DNA of 64,000 nt from Thiotrichales bacterium (GTDB lineage Bacteria; Pseudomonadota; Gammaproteobacteria; Thiomicrospirales; Thiomicrospiraceae), in NCBI GenBank assembly GCA_016938655.1, contig JAFGUG010000023.1:62001-126000 (forward strand). The letters run 5' to 3'. Shown in pieces: positions 27,236 to 37,624 of this stretch. Made by a program: the position numbers and the translations under genes. Each line of letters opens with the position of its first letter. Within the stretch, counting starts at the first letter, position 1. The notes under the pieces were generated by a model. That model was not told where the DNA came from. It saw only the letters and a program-made list of their open reading frames with translations, and ran no database searches.

Positions 27236-27540
27236 TAAAGACATTCAACTTTCTATAAAAAAAATTAACTTTTCATCACAAGCACATTCATTGCACCAAA
27301 ACGATAAATAATTATTCCAAAAAAGGGATAAATAGAACCTATTTATTACTTCAAAACCCTGTTAAAAGTACTTAAACCATAAAAAACAATTACTTAAAAT
27401 TATTGGCACATTAAATGTTTTAAGGATATTACGTTCAACGCAGAACGTATGAACACAGCCTGTCAAAGTCGTCCTCGCTCCCTGTAATTCCAAATTTTTA
27501 CACAATTTCTTGCCTTACTTTAAAAAGGGATTTAACGCTC

Positions 27541-28785
27541 ATGAAGAAAAAAATCAATAAACCAAACTTAATGCGTCGTAACCTAATTAAAGGTTTAGCC
27601 GCATTACCAGCAGCAATGCTTTTGGCTTCGACTAGTTATGCCGCACCTTCTGTTAACACAACAGGTCTTGCGGTAACCGACGATACTGTTACGGTTGGTA
27701 TTCTCCACTCTATTACAGGAACAATGGCGATCAGTGAAACAGGTTCTGTTCAAGCTGAGAAACTTGCGATTGAACAAATTAATGAAATGGGTGGTGTATT
27801 AGGTCGCCAAATTAAGTATATCCAAGAAGATGGTGCAAGTGACTGGCCTACCTTTGCTGAAAAATCTAAAAAACTTCTAGTATCAGACAAGGTAGCAACT
27901 GTTTTTGGTTGCTGGACTTCTGCCTCACGTAAAGCAGCGCTTCCTGTTTTCGAACAGTATAACGGTATGCTTTTCTACCCTACTTTCTACGAAGGCCTAG
28001 AGCAGTCTCCTAACGTAATCTATACAGGTCAAGAAGCTACTCAGCAAATTCTTGAGGGTATTGACTGGGTATCAAGAGAGAAAGGCGCCAAAAAATTCTT
28101 TCTACTCGGCTCAGATTATATTTGGCCAAGAACATCTAACAAAATCGCAAGAAAACACATTGATAAACTTGGTCTAAAAGTTGTTGGTGAAGAGTATTAC
28201 CCTCTTGGACACACTCAATTCAACTCGGTCATCAACAAAATCAAACTTAAGAAGCCAGATGTTATTTTTGCTGCCGTTGTAGGTGGTTCTAACGTTGCAT
28301 TTTATAAGCAGCTTCAAGCAGCAGGTATTGATTTAACAAAAGAAAAACCAATTGTTTTAACCATTTCGGTTACTGAAGATGAAATTTTAGGTATTGGTGG
28401 TGAAAACATTGATGGTGCTTACGCATCGATGAAGTATTTCCAAAGTCTACCAAATGAAAACAACAAGAAATTTGTTGAAGCATTTAAGAAACGTTGGGGA
28501 GATAACATTGTTATTGGTGACGTAACGCAAGCGGCATACCTAGGGCCATGGCTATGGAAAGCCGCTGTAGAGAAAGCTGGCTCATTTGATGTAGATGCAA
28601 TTCGTAAAACCCTACCAGGAATCGAACTAACGACAGCGCCTGAGGGCTATGTAAAAGTTCACCCAAACCACCACCTATGGTCTAAATCTCGAATTGGTCA
28701 TGCCAAGCCTGATGGGCAATTTGAAATCGTTTATGAATCTAAAGATTTAATCGAACCAAACCCGTTCCCTGAAGGTTACCAATAA
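27541..28785 (+). CDS. urtA: Urea ABC transporter substrate-binding protein UrtA
   Basis: 414 aa; VTVGILHSITGTMAISETGS, AAVVGGSNVAFYKQL; followed by urtBCDE. Confidence 0.96.
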   Translation: MKKKINKPNLMRRNLIKGLAALPAAMLLASTSYAAPSVNTTGLAVTDDTVTVGILHSITGTMAISETGSVQAEKLAIEQINEMGGVLGRQIKYIQEDGASDWPTFAEKSKKLLVSDKVATVFGCWTSASRKAALPVFEQYNGMLFYPTFYEGLEQSPNVIYTGQEATQQILEGIDWVSREKGAKKFFLLGSDYIWPRTSNKIARKHIDKLGLKVVGEEYYPLGHTQFNSVINKIKLKKPDVIFAAVVGGSNVAFYKQLQAAGIDLTKEKPIVLTISVTEDEILGIGGENIDGAYASMKYFQSLPNENNKKFVEAFKKRWGDNIVIGDVTQAAYLGPWLWKAAVEKAGSFDVDAIRKTLPGIELTTAPEGYVKVHPNHHLWSKSRIGHAKPDGQFEIVYESKDLIEPNPFPEGYQ

Positions 28786-28931
28786 TTTAAATGGGCGCGG
28801 TTCATTTATGAACTGCGCCTAATTAAAAGCTTTAAAGGAGTTAGAGCTTTTAATTAGGTGCACTGAATAATCTTAAAAAAACTAACCAACTTTAAATCTT
28901 AATTATTTCTACCCGCCAGGAGGGATAAAAC

Positions 28932-29858
28932 ATGTTTGCTGAATATACATGGGCCGAACTCGGTTCTATCTTTGCCATGCAAGGTTTTGCAGGCTTAATA
29001 CTCTTTTCAGTGCTTTTATTAATGGCACTTGGTTTGGCGATTATATTTGGCCAAATGGGCGTAATCAATATGGCTCACGGAGAGTTCATGATCCTTGGTG
29101 CTTATATCACATATCTTACGTCAAACCTGTTCTCGACATTCATACCGGAATTGTTCGGAATCTACTTTTTTGTTGCCATCATATTGGCCTTTATAGGTAC
29201 TTTTATATTAGGCTCCATTGTTGAATGGTCACTTATCAGACACCTATACAAACGCCCATTAGACACTCTTCTTGCAACATGGGGCTTGAGTTTAATACTT
29301 CAACAACTGTATAGAACAGTTTTTGGACCTCGAGAAGTTGGGGTTACCAATCCAGAATGGATGATGGGGTCTTATGCGATTTCAGACTCCATAGAAGTTC
29401 CTATAAATGGAATGATCGTTATGGTTATCACACTTTTTGTAACCTTAGGCGTTTACATTTTTCTACAAAAATCACGAAAAGGTAAACAATCTAGAGCTGT
29501 TGTTCAAAACCGAGCAATGGCTGGTGCTGTCGGTATTGATACTGCTCGTGTAGACAGATTCACCTTTGCCCTCGGTTGCGGTATCGCAGGAATTGCAGGA
29601 GCAACCTTTACGATGATTGGGTCAACAGGGCCGACCTCAGGTCAACTCTATATCGTTGATACCTTCTTAGTAGTCGTTTTTGGCGGCGCAGCAAGCATTC
29701 TTGGAACCATTGCGTCAGCATTCAGCATTTCCCAAGCACAATCTATTATGGAATTTTTCTTAAGTGGATCAATGGCAAAAGTATTAACCCTTTTAACAAT
29801 TATTGTGATCTTGATGCTCCGTCCTCAAGGGCTTTTCGCACTTAAAGTTCGTCGCTAG
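28932..29858 (+). CDS. urtB: Urea ABC transporter permease UrtB
   Basis: LivH-like permease, GQMGVINMAHGEFMILGAY; syntenic. Confidence 0.95.
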   Translation: MFAEYTWAELGSIFAMQGFAGLILFSVLLLMALGLAIIFGQMGVINMAHGEFMILGAYITYLTSNLFSTFIPELFGIYFFVAIILAFIGTFILGSIVEWSLIRHLYKRPLDTLLATWGLSLILQQLYRTVFGPREVGVTNPEWMMGSYAISDSIEVPINGMIVMVITLFVTLGVYIFLQKSRKGKQSRAVVQNRAMAGAVGIDTARVDRFTFALGCGIAGIAGATFTMIGSTGPTSGQLYIVDTFLVVVFGGAASILGTIASAFSISQAQSIMEFFLSGSMAKVLTLLTIIVILMLRPQGLFALKVRR

Positions 29859-29867
29859 GAGAAGAAA

Positions 29868-30983
29868 ATGCTACAAACAAAACTTAAAGACTTAGCACCT
29901 AAAAATGATTTGATAAATCTAGCAATCTTAGCTGCCTTATTGCTAGTGGTACTTCCATTAATATTTGACATTTTTAGACTAAACCTAATCGGTAAATACT
30001 TAACCTTTGCATTTGTTGCCGTAGGCTTAATGTTGTCATGGGGATTAGGAGGAATACTCAGCTTAGGTCAAGGTATCTTTTTTGGTATTGGCGGTTATTC
30101 AATGGCGATGTTTTTAAAGCTTGAAGCTTCAAGCCCTGAAAACACAAGCATTCAGTCAACCCCTGGAATACCTGACTTCATGGATTGGAACCAATTAACA
30201 GAACTTCCTTGGTTTTGGGAACCGTTCCATAGCTTCGGCTTCACTGTTTTAGCTATTTTTATCCTACCTGCTTTATTCGCCTACATTATTGGTGCAGCAA
30301 TGTTTAAACGAAGAGTAGGCGGCGTTTATTTTGCAATCATCACTCAAGCAATCGCTGCAATCTTGACAATTTTAATCATTGGTCAACAGGGTTTTACCGG
30401 GGGTGTAAACGGAATTACTGACTTAAGAACCTTACTCGGATGGGACATTCGTACGGATTCAGCTAAATACATTCTGTATTTCATAAATGTATTCTTGCTG
30501 ATCGGGGTAATGATTGCAGCGCAGTACATTCGAAAAAGCAAATTGGGGCGTCTACTTGTAGCGATGCGCGACAGTGAAGACCGTGTTCGATTCTCAGGAT
30601 ACGATGTTTCAAACTTCAAAATATTCATTTTCTGTATTGCTGGTGTATTTTCATCAATTGGTGGCGCAATGTTTACCTTGCAAGTTGGCTTTATGTCTCC
30701 TTCACTCATAGGAATCGTTCCCTCAATTGAAATGGTTATATTCGCAGCAGTTGGAGGTAACCTCTCAATCTTTGGCGTTGTCTATGGTGCATTGATTGTC
30801 AATTGGGCAAAAACCATTCTCTCTGAATCCTATCCAGAACTCTGGTTATTCGCAATGGGTGCTTTATTTATTGCCGTAGTCCTTGCTTTCCCTAAAGGTC
30901 TAGCAGGTCTATACAGTGTTCATGTAGAGCCCTGGATTCATAAAAAGATAGAAGAAATACAAAACAAAAAATCCAAAAAATAA
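29868..30983 (+). CDS. urtC: Urea ABC transporter permease UrtC
   Basis: LivM-like permease, GLGGILSLGQGIFFGIGGYSMAM. Confidence 0.95.
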   Translation: MLQTKLKDLAPKNDLINLAILAALLLVVLPLIFDIFRLNLIGKYLTFAFVAVGLMLSWGLGGILSLGQGIFFGIGGYSMAMFLKLEASSPENTSIQSTPGIPDFMDWNQLTELPWFWEPFHSFGFTVLAIFILPALFAYIIGAAMFKRRVGGVYFAIITQAIAAILTILIIGQQGFTGGVNGITDLRTLLGWDIRTDSAKYILYFINVFLLIGVMIAAQYIRKSKLGRLLVAMRDSEDRVRFSGYDVSNFKIFIFCIAGVFSSIGGAMFTLQVGFMSPSLIGIVPSIEMVIFAAVGGNLSIFGVVYGALIVNWAKTILSESYPELWLFAMGALFIAVVLAFPKGLAGLYSVHVEPWIHKKIEEIQNKKSKK

Positions 30984-31018
30984 ACATAGATTAATGAATA
31001 AAGGTATTGGAGCAAACA

Positions 31019-31765
31019 ATGTCCCAACAAAAAGATTTTGTATTAAGCATTGAAGGGCTAACCGTATCCTTTGATGGCTTTAAAGCAGTAAATGATGTCT
31101 CACTGTACATTGAAGAAGAAGAAATACGTGTAATTATTGGCCCTAATGGGGCAGGAAAAACCACTGTTTTGGATTTAATTTGCGGTAAAACCCAATCAAC
31201 TTCTGGATCAATAAAATTTAAGGGTAAGGAGTTAACCAAGCTTAAAGAGCATGAAATTGTTCACGCTGGAGTAGGTCGGAAATTCCAAAATCCATCGATA
31301 TATGAAGATTTAACCGTTTTTGAAAACCTAGAATTATCTTACCCAAAAGGTAAAAACGTATGGGGCGCATTAACTTTCACCCGCGACCAAAAAGTGATTG
31401 ATAAAGTTAACGAAATTGCAGCTATGATCTTTTTGGATGACAAATTAGAAGACCCCGCCAACCTATTAAGTCATGGTCAAAAACAGTGGCTTGAAATTGG
31501 CATGCTCCTTATTCAAGACCCGGAATTATTAATGCTGGATGAGCCCGTGGCTGGTATGTCGGTATCAGAAAGAAAGAAAACGGCTGAACTTTTAAAGCTC
31601 ATTACTAAAGATAGATCGGTTCTAGTAATCGAACACGACATGCACTTTGTTGAAGAAATTGCTGACAAGGTGACAGTCCTTCATCAAGGGCAAGTCCTTT
31701 CAGAAGGTTCAATGGAGAAAGTTCAGTCAGATCCAAAAGTCATAGAAGTCTACCTGGGACATTAA
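31019..31765 (+). CDS. urtD: Urea ABC transporter ATPase UrtD
   Basis: GPNGAGKTTVLDLICGK, LSHGQKQWLEIGMLL; likely ATG at 31019. Confidence 0.95.
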   Translation: MSQQKDFVLSIEGLTVSFDGFKAVNDVSLYIEEEEIRVIIGPNGAGKTTVLDLICGKTQSTSGSIKFKGKELTKLKEHEIVHAGVGRKFQNPSIYEDLTVFENLELSYPKGKNVWGALTFTRDQKVIDKVNEIAAMIFLDDKLEDPANLLSHGQKQWLEIGMLLIQDPELLMLDEPVAGMSVSERKKTAELLKLITKDRSVLVIEHDMHFVEEIADKVTVLHQGQVLSEGSMEKVQSDPKVIEVYLGH

Positions 31766-31776
31766 GGGAGTTAAAA

Positions 31777-32466
31777 ATGCTAGAAATTGAAAATTTACAT
31801 GTGGCATATGGCGAAAGTGAAGTAATTAATGGCCTAAACCTCTCCTTAAAAAAGAATGAAATCATTGCCATTCTTGGAAGAAATGGGATGGGTAAAACAA
31901 CCTTAATGAAATCTCTAATCGACATGATTCCATCAAAATCTGGAAGCATCAAACTTGACGGCAAAGAGCTATTCGGCATGAAAAGTCATGAACGCGTTAA
32001 AGCAGGGTTAGGCTTCGTGCCTCAAGGACGAATGATTTTCTCAACTATGACAGTTCAAGAAAATATCGAAACGGGATTAACCACTACCAACGAAACCCAA
32101 GTCCCTGAAGACTTGTACAACATTTTTCCTGTTTTACGAGAAATGCGAAATCGTAGAGGGGGGAATTTATCCGGCGGACAGCAGCAGCAGCTTGCTATTG
32201 CCAGAGCGCTAGCAAGCAATCCAGACGTCCTTCTTTTGGATGAGCCGACAGAGGGGATTCAACCCTCTATCATCAAAGAAATTGCTCATAAATTGAAAGA
32301 AATACGAGACTCAAGAGGAATTTCAATCATTGTTTCAGAACAGGTATTGAGCTTTGCATTAGATGTGGCTGATCGAATCATTGTGATTGAAAAAGGCAAA
32401 ATCATTCACGACCAACCCAGAGCAGATGTTGACCAAGAAAAAGTTGCATCCTATCTATCCGTTTAA
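31777..32466 (+). CDS. urtE: Urea ABC transporter ATPase UrtE
   Basis: GRNGMGKTTLMKSL, LSGGQQQQLAIARAL. Confidence 0.95.
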   Translation: MLEIENLHVAYGESEVINGLNLSLKKNEIIAILGRNGMGKTTLMKSLIDMIPSKSGSIKLDGKELFGMKSHERVKAGLGFVPQGRMIFSTMTVQENIETGLTTTNETQVPEDLYNIFPVLREMRNRRGGNLSGGQQQQLAIARALASNPDVLLLDEPTEGIQPSIIKEIAHKLKEIRDSRGISIIVSEQVLSFALDVADRIIVIEKGKIIHDQPRADVDQEKVASYLSV

Positions 32467-32510
32467 CTTTACTTAAACTCGCTACACATTTATTACAATA
32501 GGAGAGAAAA

Positions 32511-33746
32511 ATGGCCGAAACAATCATTAAAGTCGACCTTAGTAAATCAGCATATGAGCACGACAACATTCATAATAGATGGCACCCTGACATCCCAATG
32601 GTTAAAACTGTAAAGCCAGGCGATGATTTTATTATTGAGTGTATGGACTGGACCGGTGGACAAATTGAAAACAACGATGATGCGTCCGATGTCCGTGACG
32701 TTGACTTAAGCCAAGTACACTTTTTATCAGGACCTGTCGGTGTTGAAGGTGCTGAGCCAGGAGACCTTCTTGAAGTAGATATTTTAGACATTGGTACTTT
32801 CGAAGATAGCCAGTGGGGATTCAATGGATTCTTTTCTAAAGAAAATGGCGGAGGATTCCTAACAGATCACTTCCCAGAAGCCCAAAAAACAATTTGGGAC
32901 TTTAATGGAATGTTCACTAAATCGAGACATATACCCGGAGTTGAGTTTGCAGGTTTAATACACCCTGGCCTAATCGGGTGCCTTCCAGACAAAAAAATGC
33001 TCGATGAATGGAATACACGTGAAAAAGAACTGTTTGATACCGAACCAGACAGAACCCCTCCCTTAGCTACCCTTCCTTACGCTGAAACTGCTCACATGGG
33101 GCGCATGAAACCAGAAGAAGCTAAAAAGGCAGCAGCAGAGGGTGCGCGTACGGTTCCACCGCGTGAGCATGGAGGTAACTGTGACATCAAAGATTTATCT
33201 CGTGGCTCAAAAATTTACTTCCCAGTTTATGTAAAAGGCGCAGGCCTATCCGTTGGCGATTTACATTTTAGCCAAGGGGATGGTGAAATTACATTCTGTG
33301 GCGCGATTGAAATGGCTGGATGGATTCACCTACGTGTAAACTTAGTAAAAGATGGGATGAAAAAATATGGAATTAAAAATCCTGTATTTAAGCCTAGCCC
33401 AATCACCCCACGTTATGACGACTATCTTATTTTTGAAGGTATCTCTGTTGATGAACAAGGTAAGCAGCACTATCTTGATGTTAACGTTGCATACAAGCAG
33501 GCCTGTTTAAATGCCATTGAATATTTAAAGAAATTTGGTTATTCCGGTGCACAAGCCTACTCTATTCTTGGTACAGCACCTGTTCAAGGCCACATTAGTG
33601 GTGTCGTTGACATTCCGAACTCGTGTGCAACACTCTGGCTCCCAACAGATATCTTTGAATTTGATGTCAACATTAATAGAAACGGACCCGTTAAACACCT
33701 TGACGGTAGCGTAGAAGTTCCTTTAGCACCCGATTTAAAAAAATAG
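32511..33746 (+). CDS. fmdA: Formamidase (acetamidase/formamidase family)
   Basis: 411 aa; characteristic N-terminus (VDLSKSAYEHDNIHNRWHPDIPMVKTVKPGDDFIIECMDWTGGQIENND) and EHGGNCDIKDLSRGSKIYFPVYVKGAGLSVGDLHFSQGDGE. Confidence 0.95.
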   Translation: MAETIIKVDLSKSAYEHDNIHNRWHPDIPMVKTVKPGDDFIIECMDWTGGQIENNDDASDVRDVDLSQVHFLSGPVGVEGAEPGDLLEVDILDIGTFEDSQWGFNGFFSKENGGGFLTDHFPEAQKTIWDFNGMFTKSRHIPGVEFAGLIHPGLIGCLPDKKMLDEWNTREKELFDTEPDRTPPLATLPYAETAHMGRMKPEEAKKAAAEGARTVPPREHGGNCDIKDLSRGSKIYFPVYVKGAGLSVGDLHFSQGDGEITFCGAIEMAGWIHLRVNLVKDGMKKYGIKNPVFKPSPITPRYDDYLIFEGISVDEQGKQHYLDVNVAYKQACLNAIEYLKKFGYSGAQAYSILGTAPVQGHISGVVDIPNSCATLWLPTDIFEFDVNINRNGPVKHLDGSVEVPLAPDLKK

Positions 33747-33760
33747 AGAGGTAAAACCCT

Positions 33761-34117
33761 ATGCCAGTCTATGACTACAAATGCTCTGAACATGGTATTT
33801 TTTATGAACTTGCAACGCTAGATGAATCAAGCCAACCAGCTAAATGTCCGCATTGCCAGACCTTATCACCGAGAATTATTATGGTAGCGCCCGAGGTTTT
33901 AGATATGTCACCTGCCAAACGACAGGCCATAGAAAAAAATGAAGCGGCGCAACATGAACCACAATTCTCTACCGTGGATAGTCGGGCCGAAAATGCTGAA
34001 AAATTAAAGCATGGTTGTGGGTGTCACTATCATAAAAAAGGCGTTTCAAAACTGATGTGGACTGCGGATGGTAAAAAGATGTTTCCATCCATGCGGCCTT
34101 GGATGATTAGTCATTAG
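33761..34117 (+). CDS. fmdB: FmdB-type zinc-ribbon regulatory protein
   Basis: 118 aa; MPVYDYKCSEHGIF...CPHC; follows fmdA. Confidence 0.9.
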   Translation: MPVYDYKCSEHGIFYELATLDESSQPAKCPHCQTLSPRIIMVAPEVLDMSPAKRQAIEKNEAAQHEPQFSTVDSRAENAEKLKHGCGCHYHKKGVSKLMWTADGKKMFPSMRPWMISH

Positions 34118-34141
34118 GACTAAAAAATTAATCTAACTCTC

Positions 34142-34172
34142 TTTTAAATGCTCTTATAGGGCATTTAAAAGC
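34142..34172. terminator. Bidirectional terminator between convergent fmdB and 34193-34456
   Basis: CTTTTAAATGC-TCTTATAGG-GCATTTAAAAG. Confidence 0.7.
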
Positions 34173-34192
34173 TAAACTCATATCAGAACGCC

Positions 34193-34456
34193 CTATTCAG
34201 AGGCGTTCGAATTATTTAAATCCGTCTTATAATTTAACCAAATATTTAAAAAATATAAAATCAAGCCTGGTGTCAAAATCCACCATCCGATTGAAACAAT
34301 GGTGTCAGCAACCTTGACCTCAGATCCAGAATTTATGATCAACGTTATCCAATAAGGAGAGTAGGCTAATAAAATGCCCACAATAATCAGAGAACGCGCA
34401 ACGACACGCCTTTTCTTTTGCTCAATTTTATTTATGTGTTCCATTAATTTATTCAT
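34193..34456 (-). CDS. Small two-TM membrane protein
   Basis: 87 aa with two hydrophobic stretches; last gene of the amiE-associated minus-strand run. Confidence 0.6.
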   Translation of the reverse strand: MNKLMEHINKIEQKKRRVVARSLIIVGILLAYSPYWITLIINSGSEVKVADTIVSIGWWILTPGLILYFLNIWLNYKTDLNNSNASE

Positions 34457-34459
34457 AGG

Positions 34460-34984
34460 TTATTCCGTATCAAGACGCCCATAATAGATAAAACACGCCT
34501 TTTCTTTTTGCAGTAAAGACATTGATTCATTAATATTTGACTCACACATTGTTTTTGCTTTTATCAGCATTGATGAAATGGTATGCGCAGCATAAACTTT
34601 CCACTCATTTTTTTCATGCACAACAATTTGCGAAGCACTCAGCCCTTTCAAACCTTGCTCACCTTTTGTCGAAACTTCTGCAAATATTTTTACAATTGCC
34701 ATATCTTCGCCAGACTCTTCAACGATTGCATCTTTTATAGTCACAACTCTATTTGGATTATACAAAGCGGTATTAAGGTTAATCACTCTGACAAACTGTT
34801 CCTCTGTATAAGTGCTTTTGTCTTTAGAAGACAACAATTGATAACTTCTCTCTGGCTTATTATTAAGTAGGTTTTGATAATACTGTTTGACGACACCAAT
34901 TTGTTTTTGATCATCCGTATCTGCACCCACAACCTGACCTGAAAGCCCGAATAAGACGATAAACATCAACATTACTTTAATCAT
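34460..34984 (-). CDS. Secreted hypothetical protein with signal peptide
   Basis: From internal Met: MIKVMLMFIVLFGLSGQVVGADTDDQKQ...; NTF2/DUF4878-like look; track ORF starts at 35047. Confidence 0.65.
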   Translation of the reverse strand: MIKVMLMFIVLFGLSGQVVGADTDDQKQIGVVKQYYQNLLNNKPERSYQLLSSKDKSTYTEEQFVRVINLNTALYNPNRVVTIKDAIVEESGEDMAIVKIFAEVSTKGEQGLKGLSASQIVVHEKNEWKVYAAHTISSMLIKAKTMCESNINESMSLLQKEKACFIYYGRLDTE

Positions 34985-35027
34985 TAAAAAATTTCCTTTT
35001 TTGTAAACTCTCTTCAAACTTCTGTAA

Positions 35028-35837
35028 TTAAAAAAGACTCTCCACAACCTCTAGTAAGGTTTTCTCTACGTCAACATCATCTGTAATCGGTCTTATTAAA
35101 GCCATCTTACAAGCCTTAACGGGTTCAACCCCTTGATTAATAAGCTGTGCGGCAAAAACCAATAATCGAGTCGACATACCCTCTTCTAACCCCTGCCCAA
35201 TTAAGTTTCTAGAACACTTGGCAATTTCAACTAGATTTGTAGCGATATCGAGGGATACGCCCGTTTCTTTGCATAAAATACCAACTTCAATTTCCTCAGC
35301 AGGATAATCAAACTTTAAACACGAAAAACGCTGTTTAGTGGACGGCTTCAAATCTTTCATAATCGACTGATAACCCGGGTTATAAGAGATTACTAGCTGA
35401 AAGTCTTTATGCACGCTCAATAGCTCACCCTTTTTCTCTAATGGCAAAACACGCCGATGGTCTGTTAAAGGGTGAATAACCACAATCGTGTCCTGCCGCG
35501 CTTCTACAATTTCATCCAAATAACAAATCGCCCCCATTTTAGCTGCGAGCGTTAAAGGACCATCTTGCCAACGCGTCCCTTTTTCATCGATTAAGTAGCG
35601 CCCAACTAAATCAGATGCGGTCATATCTTCATTACAGACAACGGTGACTAAAGGCTTACCTAAACGGTGTGCCATATATTCAACAAATCTTGATTTACCG
35701 CAGCCTGTTGGGCCTTTGAGCATTAAAGGCACTCTTACACCATAAGCGGCTTCAAAGAGTTCAACTTCATCCGATATGGGTTCATAAAAAGGTTTTTGGC
35801 CGATCATAAACGCAGGTTGCAAATCTTCCATTCCCAT
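35028..35837 (-). CDS. MoxR-family AAA ATPase, CbbQ/NirQ/NorQ type
   Basis: 269 aa; LKGPTGCGKSRFVEYMAHRL, ICYLDEIVEARQDT, SYNPGYQSIMKDLKPSTKQRF. Confidence 0.92.
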   Translation of the reverse strand: MGMEDLQPAFMIGQKPFYEPISDEVELFEAAYGVRVPLMLKGPTGCGKSRFVEYMAHRLGKPLVTVVCNEDMTASDLVGRYLIDEKGTRWQDGPLTLAAKMGAICYLDEIVEARQDTIVVIHPLTDHRRVLPLEKKGELLSVHKDFQLVISYNPGYQSIMKDLKPSTKQRFSCLKFDYPAEEIEVGILCKETGVSLDIATNLVEIAKCSRNLIGQGLEEGMSTRLLVFAAQLINQGVEPVKACKMALIRPITDDVDVEKTLLEVVESLF

Positions 35838-35856
35838 AAATTGACACTCCTAATTC

Positions 35857-37605
35857 TTATAAAAAAACCCTGAAAAGCTTTAAATACAATTTAGTTAATA
35901 TTTCAGGTAGCTTTTCGGGGTGACCTAACACTTCATAGTGCCCCTTTTTAAAAATGCGCCCAACATAGTCTTGACCGGTCGAATCAAGAGACAGGCAAAA
36001 AGCATGACAGCCATTCTGCTCAGCTTCCCTTAAGGCAACACGTGCATCTTCTATAAGATATTCTTCATCAAAAACGTCAATATCAGATGGCTGCCCATCA
36101 GATATGACCATAATCAACTTGTGTTGCTCTGGTCTGCTTTGCATTTTCTGATCCGCGTGTCTTAATGCGGCACCCAATCTAGTTGAATACGAAGCCTTTA
36201 AGTCATACAGACCTTGCTCATCAAGAATTACAGAGGGAGACATAAACTCTTTGAAGACCCTATATTTCACATCCTTTCGACCATCAGAAGAAAATCCATG
36301 AACAGCATAATGATGCCCTAGTCGATTCAATAAAGAAGATAAGACGTAGAGCGACTCTGAGGTTATTTCAAGTAAAGAAGTTGGCGTGTTCGGCAAGCAA
36401 TCATTCATAGACTCCGAAAGATCAAGCAATACCAAAAGTACAAACTTGTTCTGCGCATTATGAACCTCTTCAATATAGACATTGGATTCTGACGGTGTAT
36501 ATCCCATTAAACTGTCTACTCTAAAAGACACCAATGCCTCTAAATCCAGTTCAACACCTTGCGGTCGACGGCGTTTTTTGTCGCGGTTAAATTGATAAGT
36601 CTGAATCTTTTTCTGAAGTTGGCCGATTAAACGATCATAAGCCACTAAGGGAACGAGTGGTTCTAAATTAGACTTTGAATGAATCGTTTCTTTAACAATA
36701 CACCAGTTCTGTTTAAGCCGACCTATACGGTAATCCCATTCAGGATAGGCTGATTCGGATGTATTTACTGAGTCTGAAGACAGTTTATGTTCACTGTCTT
36801 TATCAACAGAAGCTAAGCTCATTTGATGGGCTACTGTGGATTGTTGACTATCATCAGCAACACTTTTCCCACATAGACTCTCTTCAAAAGTAACTCCGGT
36901 TACCCCAACACTCTCATTTGAGCGACCACCTTCGTTTATTTCACTCATTATGTGCTCTGTGCTTTCCCAAAGAAACGCGTTGTTATCCCGGTAATCAAAC
37001 AAGTTAAAGGCTGTTCGCTCATTCATACTGATGCGTAATTGACCAATATCATTTGCGACCTGTAAACCAAGTTGATAGCTAGAATTAGAATCATGTAACT
37101 GATCATCCGACAGTGCATGAAAAGCTAAACTCGCTTTTTGAACCAACGGGTGATCGCTTTTATAACTTGGATCTCTTAACGCGTAAGCTAAGCGATAAGC
37201 AATACCGTTAAACCCCTCATCCTCTTGGACAAACTCTAAAAACTGGCGACCGAATATTTTGAAAACCCCTTTAAAATGTTTTTGACTTAAATATTCAACA
37301 CGCGCATCTTCAAAAAGACCAATTAAAACCATCTGACGATTATTGAGTGTTTTTGACTGCCAAGGTTTTGAATAAATAATATGCCCAGCACAATGTAAAG
37401 CGGCACTTAAATAATAATTTCTAGCGTGTTCTAAAGAATTGGCATGGTATGACTTAGGCAGAAATATCTGCTGATGTTCAATGTAAGGCTGTTCAAGATT
37501 TACATCGTTTGGAATGGGGGCAATGGAAAACCGTTTTCCCCAAATGGCTTGAAGAGTCAGGGTCAACTGACCGTCCAAGCTTTTGAGAGAAACCTTGATC
37601 ATCAA
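35857..37605 (-). CDS. VWA-domain protein, CbbO/NorD type
   Basis: 582 aa; VLLDLSESMNDCLP (MIDAS DxSxS), VISDGQPSDIDV. Confidence 0.9.
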   Translation of the reverse strand: MMIKVSLKSLDGQLTLTLQAIWGKRFSIAPIPNDVNLEQPYIEHQQIFLPKSYHANSLEHARNYYLSAALHCAGHIIYSKPWQSKTLNNRQMVLIGLFEDARVEYLSQKHFKGVFKIFGRQFLEFVQEDEGFNGIAYRLAYALRDPSYKSDHPLVQKASLAFHALSDDQLHDSNSSYQLGLQVANDIGQLRISMNERTAFNLFDYRDNNAFLWESTEHIMSEINEGGRSNESVGVTGVTFEESLCGKSVADDSQQSTVAHQMSLASVDKDSEHKLSSDSVNTSESAYPEWDYRIGRLKQNWCIVKETIHSKSNLEPLVPLVAYDRLIGQLQKKIQTYQFNRDKKRRRPQGVELDLEALVSFRVDSLMGYTPSESNVYIEEVHNAQNKFVLLVLLDLSESMNDCLPNTPTSLLEITSESLYVLSSLLNRLGHHYAVHGFSSDGRKDVKYRVFKEFMSPSVILDEQGLYDLKASYSTRLGAALRHADQKMQSRPEQHKLIMVISDGQPSDIDVFDEEYLIEDARVALREAEQNGCHAFCLSLDSTGQDYVGRIFKKGHYEVLGHPEKLPEILTKLYLKLFRVFL

Positions 37606-37624
37606 AAGTACTCAGTCAAACTAC

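Noticed and set aside
27430-27450. Hairpin TACGTTC-AACGCA-GAACGTA in the urtA leader, considered as half of a guanidine-II (mini-ykkC) riboswitch
   Set aside because: Loop lacks ACGR and no matching second hairpin is visible.
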